A stretch of DNA of 64,000 nucleotides, from assembly GCF_019351435.1 (NCBI RefSeq), contig NZ_JAHWYN010000003.1, forward strand, positions 186,001 to 250,000, given 5' to 3'. The notes beneath the pieces are model-generated. The model was not told the DNA's origin. It saw nothing but the letters and a program-made list of their open reading frames with translations, and ran no database searches. Below, piece by piece: positions 60,552 to 64,000 of this stretch. The position numbers and the translations under genes are program-made. How positions within the stretch are numbered: position 1 is the first letter of the stretch; each line of letters opens with the position of its first letter. The stretch is from Flavobacterium taihuense. GTDB lineage: Bacteria > Bacteroidota > Bacteroidia > Flavobacteriales > Flavobacteriaceae.

Positions 60552-61304
60552 TTATTTAATAGAGGTATGATTTGAAAGTGAATTACTAATGGTTGTGATC
60601 AAGTTCTTCATAAAATGGTCTATGTCGCTCTTTTTTAAGTCTCTATTTATTGAATAAAACTCAGTGATTTGTTTTTTTTGATTGGGAAATATTTTAATTA
60701 AATCACTTTTATTATTTATACTGTATAAAGTTTTTTTATAGTCTAGAAAGTAACTATTATTATTAGTGAAGTTATAGTAGGAATAATCGTATTTTATTTT
60801 TTTAATCATACTTTTGTGGTGTTTTATGTAAAACACAATGTCTTCATTATAAATTGAAGCTTCATAGTATGCTGTAGAGAAACCAGGAAAATTATATTGT
60901 TCTTTATTTATTTTTGTAAAAAATTTATTTAGTAAAGTAAAAGAATCAACTTTTTCTTTATTTAAATATATTCCTATTTGTTCAGATTCTTCTGCAGGAT
61001 TTAAAATTAATATATCTCTATAAATATCATACTTGAGCTTTGTGTCATAATACGTTTGACCTTCATAACTGATTTTTCCTAAACTGTACTTATCGTTAAT
61101 TAAATACATATTATTATCTCCTAGTGTTCTGTAAGTGTTAGTATAAAGAGGGCCGTAGTTAATATCTAGATTTTCTCTGCCAATAACCTTGTCAAACCAA
61201 TTGTATGTTGAAATTATATTGCTGGTCTGACTTTGAATACGATAAGTGTTTAAGAATAATCCCAATAAAAGAAGAAAACGAGTTTTTGCTTGAATGTTTT
61301 TCAA
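60552..61304 (-). CDS. Secreted protein of unknown function, first gene of the TonB-receptor operon
   Basis: 250 residues from a TTG at 61304 (the frame is closed five codons upstream and holds no ATG). A signal peptide covers residues ~8-26 (F-L-L-L-L-G-L-F-L-N, ending I-Q-S-Q). The body is Tyr-, Lys- and Asn-rich (e.g. Y-D-Y-S-Y-Y-N-F-T-N-N-N-S-Y-F) with no recognised domain. Five bases separate it from the receptor gene, so it is co-expressed with it. Confidence 0.75.
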   Translation of the reverse strand: MKNIQAKTRFLLLLGLFLNTYRIQSQTSNIISTYNWFDKVIGRENLDINYGPLYTNTYRTLGDNNMYLINDKYSLGKISYEGQTYYDTKLKYDIYRDILILNPAEESEQIGIYLNKEKVDSFTLLNKFFTKINKEQYNFPGFSTAYYEASIYNEDIVFYIKHHKSMIKKIKYDYSYYNFTNNNSYFLDYKKTLYSINNKSDLIKIFPNQKKQITEFYSINRDLKKSDIDHFMKNLITTISNSLSNHTSIK

Positions 61305-61385
61305 AGGATGCGTGATTTAGTTTTTTTTAGTTGGTTGCTAATAGATGGTTTTAAATGTATTTTATAAAAATGATGTATTTTTTCA

Positions 61386-61393
61386 CAAAAGTA
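61386..61393 (-). promoter_or_regulatory. -7 element of the TonB-receptor operon (TACTTTTG on the minus strand)
   Basis: A TAnnTTTG match about 80 bases upstream of the first gene; a second candidate (TATTTTTG) lies ~20 bases further upstream. Otherwise 61305-61585 is AT-rich without a gene. Confidence 0.4.
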
Positions 61394-61585
61394 ACACATA
61401 ATCTTACAAAAATAAGGTAAATTGTTATATTTTTATTGAATTCTAAAATAAATGCCTAAAAAAAATAATATTAAAAAAACAGCTATTGATATTATGTGAA
61501 TTCCATTTAGATATGAATTTGCAAGTTTTTTTAGCTACTTAATATTAACTAAAGAGGTCGCGTTGAAAAAAATTAAATAAACCGA

Positions 61586-61619
61586 AAAACCCCGTTTCAT
61601 AATGATGAAACGGGGTTTT
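61586..61619 (-). terminator. pnp terminator
   Basis: A perfect 15-bp stem (61586-61600 with 61605-61619, AAAACCCCGTTTCAT) with a 4-nt loop, 36 bases past the pnp stop. Confidence 0.9.
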
Positions 61620-61654
61620 CTCTATAATAAACCTTTTAGTAAACTAAGATTGGA

Positions 61655-63790
61655 TTACTCTTTTTTCTCCTCACGTGGAGGTCTAGCAATAAGTGCTTTT
61701 CTAGAAACTTTTTCTTTTCTAGTTTTTGGATCAATACCAAGGTATTTTACTTGAAATACATCGCCCATGTTTACAACGTCAGTAACATTTTCTGTGCGTT
61801 CCCAAGCAAGTTCAGATACATGAAGTAATACTTCATTTCCTGGAGCAGCGGTATATTCTACAACAGCACCAAAATCAAGCATTTTGATTACTTTTACTTC
61901 GTAGGCTTCTCCCATTTGTGGTTTGAAAGTGATAGATTGGATTTTTGCCAATACCGCTTCTATTCCAGCAGGATCTGTACCTAAAATTTCAATAACACCT
62001 TCTTCGTTCACCTCGTTGATTACGATAGTTGTTCCAGTAGCTTTTTGTAATTCTTGAATTACTTTTCCACCAGGTCCAATTAAAGCGCCAATAAAGTTAC
62101 CAGGAATGGTTCTTGTGATAATTTTTGGAGCATATGCTTTTACATCCGCTTTTGGAGCTGCTAAAGTATCAGTGATTTTTCCAAGGATATGCAAACGACC
62201 TTCACGAGCTTGAGCCAAAGCCTCCTCCATGATATGGTATTCCAATCCTTCGATTTTGATATCCATTTGACAAGCAGTGATTCCGTCAGCAGTTCCTGTT
62301 ACTTTAAAGTCCATATCTCCTAAGTGATCTTCGTCGCCTAAGATATCAGACAATACAGCAAAACGAGCTCCATCAGTAATCAATCCCATTGCAATTCCAG
62401 AAACTGGTTTGATCATTTGGATACCTGCGTCCATCAATGCTAATGTTCCAGCACATACGGTAGCCATAGAAGAAGAACCGTTAGATTCTAATACTTCGGA
62501 TACAATACGGATAGTATAAGGACAATCAGCAGGAATCATGTTTTTCAAAGCACGTTGTGCTAAGTTTCCGTGACCTACTTCTCTTCTTGAAGTTCCTCTT
62601 AGAGGTTTTGCTTCACCAGTAGAGAAAGGAGGGAAGTTATAGTGTAAGTAGAATTTCTCTTCACCTTGTTCTGATGGAGAGTCAATTTGATTTGCTTCTC
62701 TGGAAGTTCCTAAAGTTGCTGTTGCCAATGCTTGAGTTTCTCCTCTTGTGAAGATAGAAGATCCATGAACTGATGGTAAGTAATCAACTTCAGCCCAAAT
62801 CGGTCTGATTTCGTTTGTTTTTCTTCCGTCCAAACGAGTTCCTAAATCTAGGGTTACGTTACGAACGGCTTCTTTATTGATTTTATAGAAGTATTTAGAA
62901 ACTAAATCTCCGTCAGCGGCCAATTCTTCTTCAGTAAACAACGCTTTAACTTCTTCTTTAACTTCAGCAAATGAAGCTGTTCTTTCTTGTTTAGAAGAAC
63001 CTACTTTTGCGATAGCATAAATTTTATCGTAAGCTGCAGCTTTTACTTTAGCGTAAATAGCTTCGTCTTCTTTTTCATTTTCATAAGTTCTTACTTCTTT
63101 TTTACCAAAAGCAGCAACTAATCTTTCTTGAGCAGCAATTTGAACTTTGATAGCTTCGTGAGCAAATTTAATGGCTTCTACCATTTCCAATTCTGAAATT
63201 TCTTTCATCTCACCTTCTACCATTGCGATAGAATCTTTAGAAGCACCAATCATCATGTCGATGTCAGATAATTCTAATTGAGTACGACTTGGATTGATGA
63301 TAAATTTTCCGTCCACACGTGCAACACGTACTTCAGAAATTAATGTTGAGAAAGGAATGTCAGACAATGCAAGTGCAGCTGATGAAGCTAATCCTGCTAG
63401 TGCATCTGGCATAACGTTTTCGTCATGAGACATTAACTGCACCATTACTTGCGTTTCAGCATGGTAGTCGTCCGGGAAAAGAGGACGCAATACACGATCC
63501 ACTAATCTCATTGTTAATACTTCGCTATCGCTTGGTCTTGCTTCTCTTTTGAAAAATCCACCAGGAAAACGACCTGCAGCGGCAAATTTTTCTCGGTAAT
63601 CTACTGTTAAAGGTAAAAAGTCAATACCAGGACTGGCTTTACGGGCAGATACTACAGTTGCAAGCAACATGGCATTTCCCATTTGAACTACTACAGAACC
63701 GTCAGCTTGTTTGGCTAATTTTCCGGTCTCGATTGAGATGCTTCTGCCATCTCCTAAATCGATAATTTCTCTTGAAACTTTTGGAATCAT
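61655..63790 (-). CDS. pnp: Polyribonucleotide nucleotidyltransferase (PNPase)
   Basis: 711 residues. Two RNase PH-like cores (N-terminal [13 protein letters not shown]-terminal [12 protein letters not shown] and [15 protein letters not shown] with the catalytic Asp pair) are followed by a KH domain (about 555-615, [11 protein letters not shown]) and an S1 domain (about 625-695). It degrades RNA 3' to 5' by phosphorolysis. Length standard. A hairpin just upstream at 63965-63990 probably ends the preceding gene outside the window. Confidence 0.97.
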   Translation of the reverse strand: MIPKVSREIIDLGDGRSISIETGKLAKQADGSVVVQMGNAMLLATVVSARKASPGIDFLPLTVDYREKFAAAGRFPGGFFKREARPSDSEVLTMRLVDRVLRPLFPDDYHAETQVMVQLMSHDENVMPDALAGLASSAALALSDIPFSTLISEVRVARVDGKFIINPSRTQLELSDIDMMIGASKDSIAMVEGEMKEISELEMVEAIKFAHEAIKVQIAAQERLVAAFGKKEVRTYENEKEDEAIYAKVKAAAYDKIYAIAKVGSSKQERTASFAEVKEEVKALFTEEELAADGDLVSKYFYKINKEAVRNVTLDLGTRLDGRKTNEIRPIWAEVDYLPSVHGSSIFTRGETQALATATLGTSREANQIDSPSEQGEEKFYLHYNFPPFSTGEAKPLRGTSRREVGHGNLAQRALKNMIPADCPYTIRIVSEVLESNGSSSMATVCAGTLALMDAGIQMIKPVSGIAMGLITDGARFAVLSDILGDEDHLGDMDFKVTGTADGITACQMDIKIEGLEYHIMEEALAQAREGRLHILGKITDTLAAPKADVKAYAPKIITRTIPGNFIGALIGPGGKVIQELQKATGTTIVINEVNEEGVIEILGTDPAGIEAVLAKIQSITFKPQMGEAYEVKVIKMLDFGAVVEYTAAPGNEVLLHVSELAWERTENVTDVVNMGDVFQVKYLGIDPKTRKEKVSRKALIARPPREEKKE

Positions 63791-63964
63791 ACTTTATTTT
63801 TTGTGATTAAACAATGGGTTCTAGTTGTGTTGTTAGTTGTAGTTGTTGCGTAGTTAATGCCTAAAACCCAATGAAAAACCAAACTTTTTTTAATGTAAAT
63901 ATTAATTGTGAAAAATTAATATTAATTGAAGAATCTAAAATCTAACTTCTAAACTCTAAAATAA

Positions 63965-63990
63965 AAAAGAGGCACTCTCGCACCTCTTTT
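63965..63990 (-). terminator. Terminator of a gene beyond the right edge
   Basis: AAAAGAGG (63965-63972) pairs with CCTCTTTT (63983-63990), 10-nt loop, A/T runs outside. The upstream gene (often rpsO next to pnp; not visible here) would be terminated by it. Confidence 0.65.
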
Positions 63991-64000
63991 ATATATTGAT

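Overview
This 64 kb window is a contiguous piece of a Bacteroidota chromosome, almost certainly Flavobacterium or a close relative. The evidence is strong AT-richness, a short primary sigma factor, promoters of the Bacteroidota type (TTTG at -33 and TAnnTTTG at -7), the gliding genes gldB and gldC, DUF4249, DUF6702, YceI and STN-type TonB-dependent receptor families, and a division/cell-wall (dcw) cluster in the flavobacterial order. Functions are read from motifs and family knowledge; no database search was run.

Layout. 1-5.4 kb: secreted proteins of the carboxypeptidase-regulatory-domain and DUF6702 type, an M1-type metallopeptidase, a TatA-like subunit and a PAP2 phosphatase. 5.5-9 kb (minus): an O-methyltransferase and a YceI / porin / YceI operon. 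9.5-17.5 kb: rlmN, a lipoprotein, a polyprenyl diphosphate synthase, an ECF sigma factor with a candidate anti-sigma protein and an outer-membrane protein, and dnaG. 17.5-24 kb: a response regulator, nadE, gldB-gldC, an operon of three unknown genes, and an alpha/beta hydrolase with ysxC. 24.1-40.2 kb: the dcw cluster (mraZ, rsmH, ftsL, a class B PBP, murE, mraY, murD, ftsW, murG, murC, ftsQ, ftsA, ftsZ) on one strand, preceded by a three-box MraZ operator and closed by a terminator; murF and ddl are absent from it. 40.4-41.1 kb: a YqeY-like gene and tRNA-Arg(TCG). 41.05-47.2 kb: an integrated 6.1 kb mobile element. 47.2-51.9 kb: an MtfA-like peptidase, a CBS protein, rpe, rpoD and a LytTR regulator. 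51.9-61.3 kb: a TPR-histidine kinase operon and a TonB receptor/DUF4249 operon. 61.6-63.8 kb: pnp.

The most unusual region is the element inserted in the 3' end of the tRNA-Arg gene. A 31-bp direct repeat bounds it (41049-41079 and 47153-47183). It encodes a tyrosine recombinase, three small DNA-binding proteins (one only 56 residues, overlapping its neighbour) and a 788-residue replication protein with SF3-helicase-like motifs and a polymerase-like N-terminal half. I see no relaxase, capsid or recognisable cargo gene. Its non-coding DNA is highly organised: tandem 11-bp-phased boxes near both ends (probable integrase arm sites, one lying inside the integrase promoter), two composite repeat units, an ACACAGATA iteron field beside the replication gene, and two promoter-hairpin-terminator cassettes that look like small RNAs. 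I infer a minimal integrative replicon or phage-satellite-like element with its own origin.

Other non-coding structure: two copies of a long foldback element (5414-5504 and 40241-40384), the second directly behind a consensus promoter, and a different 23-bp-arm palindrome at 54465-54528.
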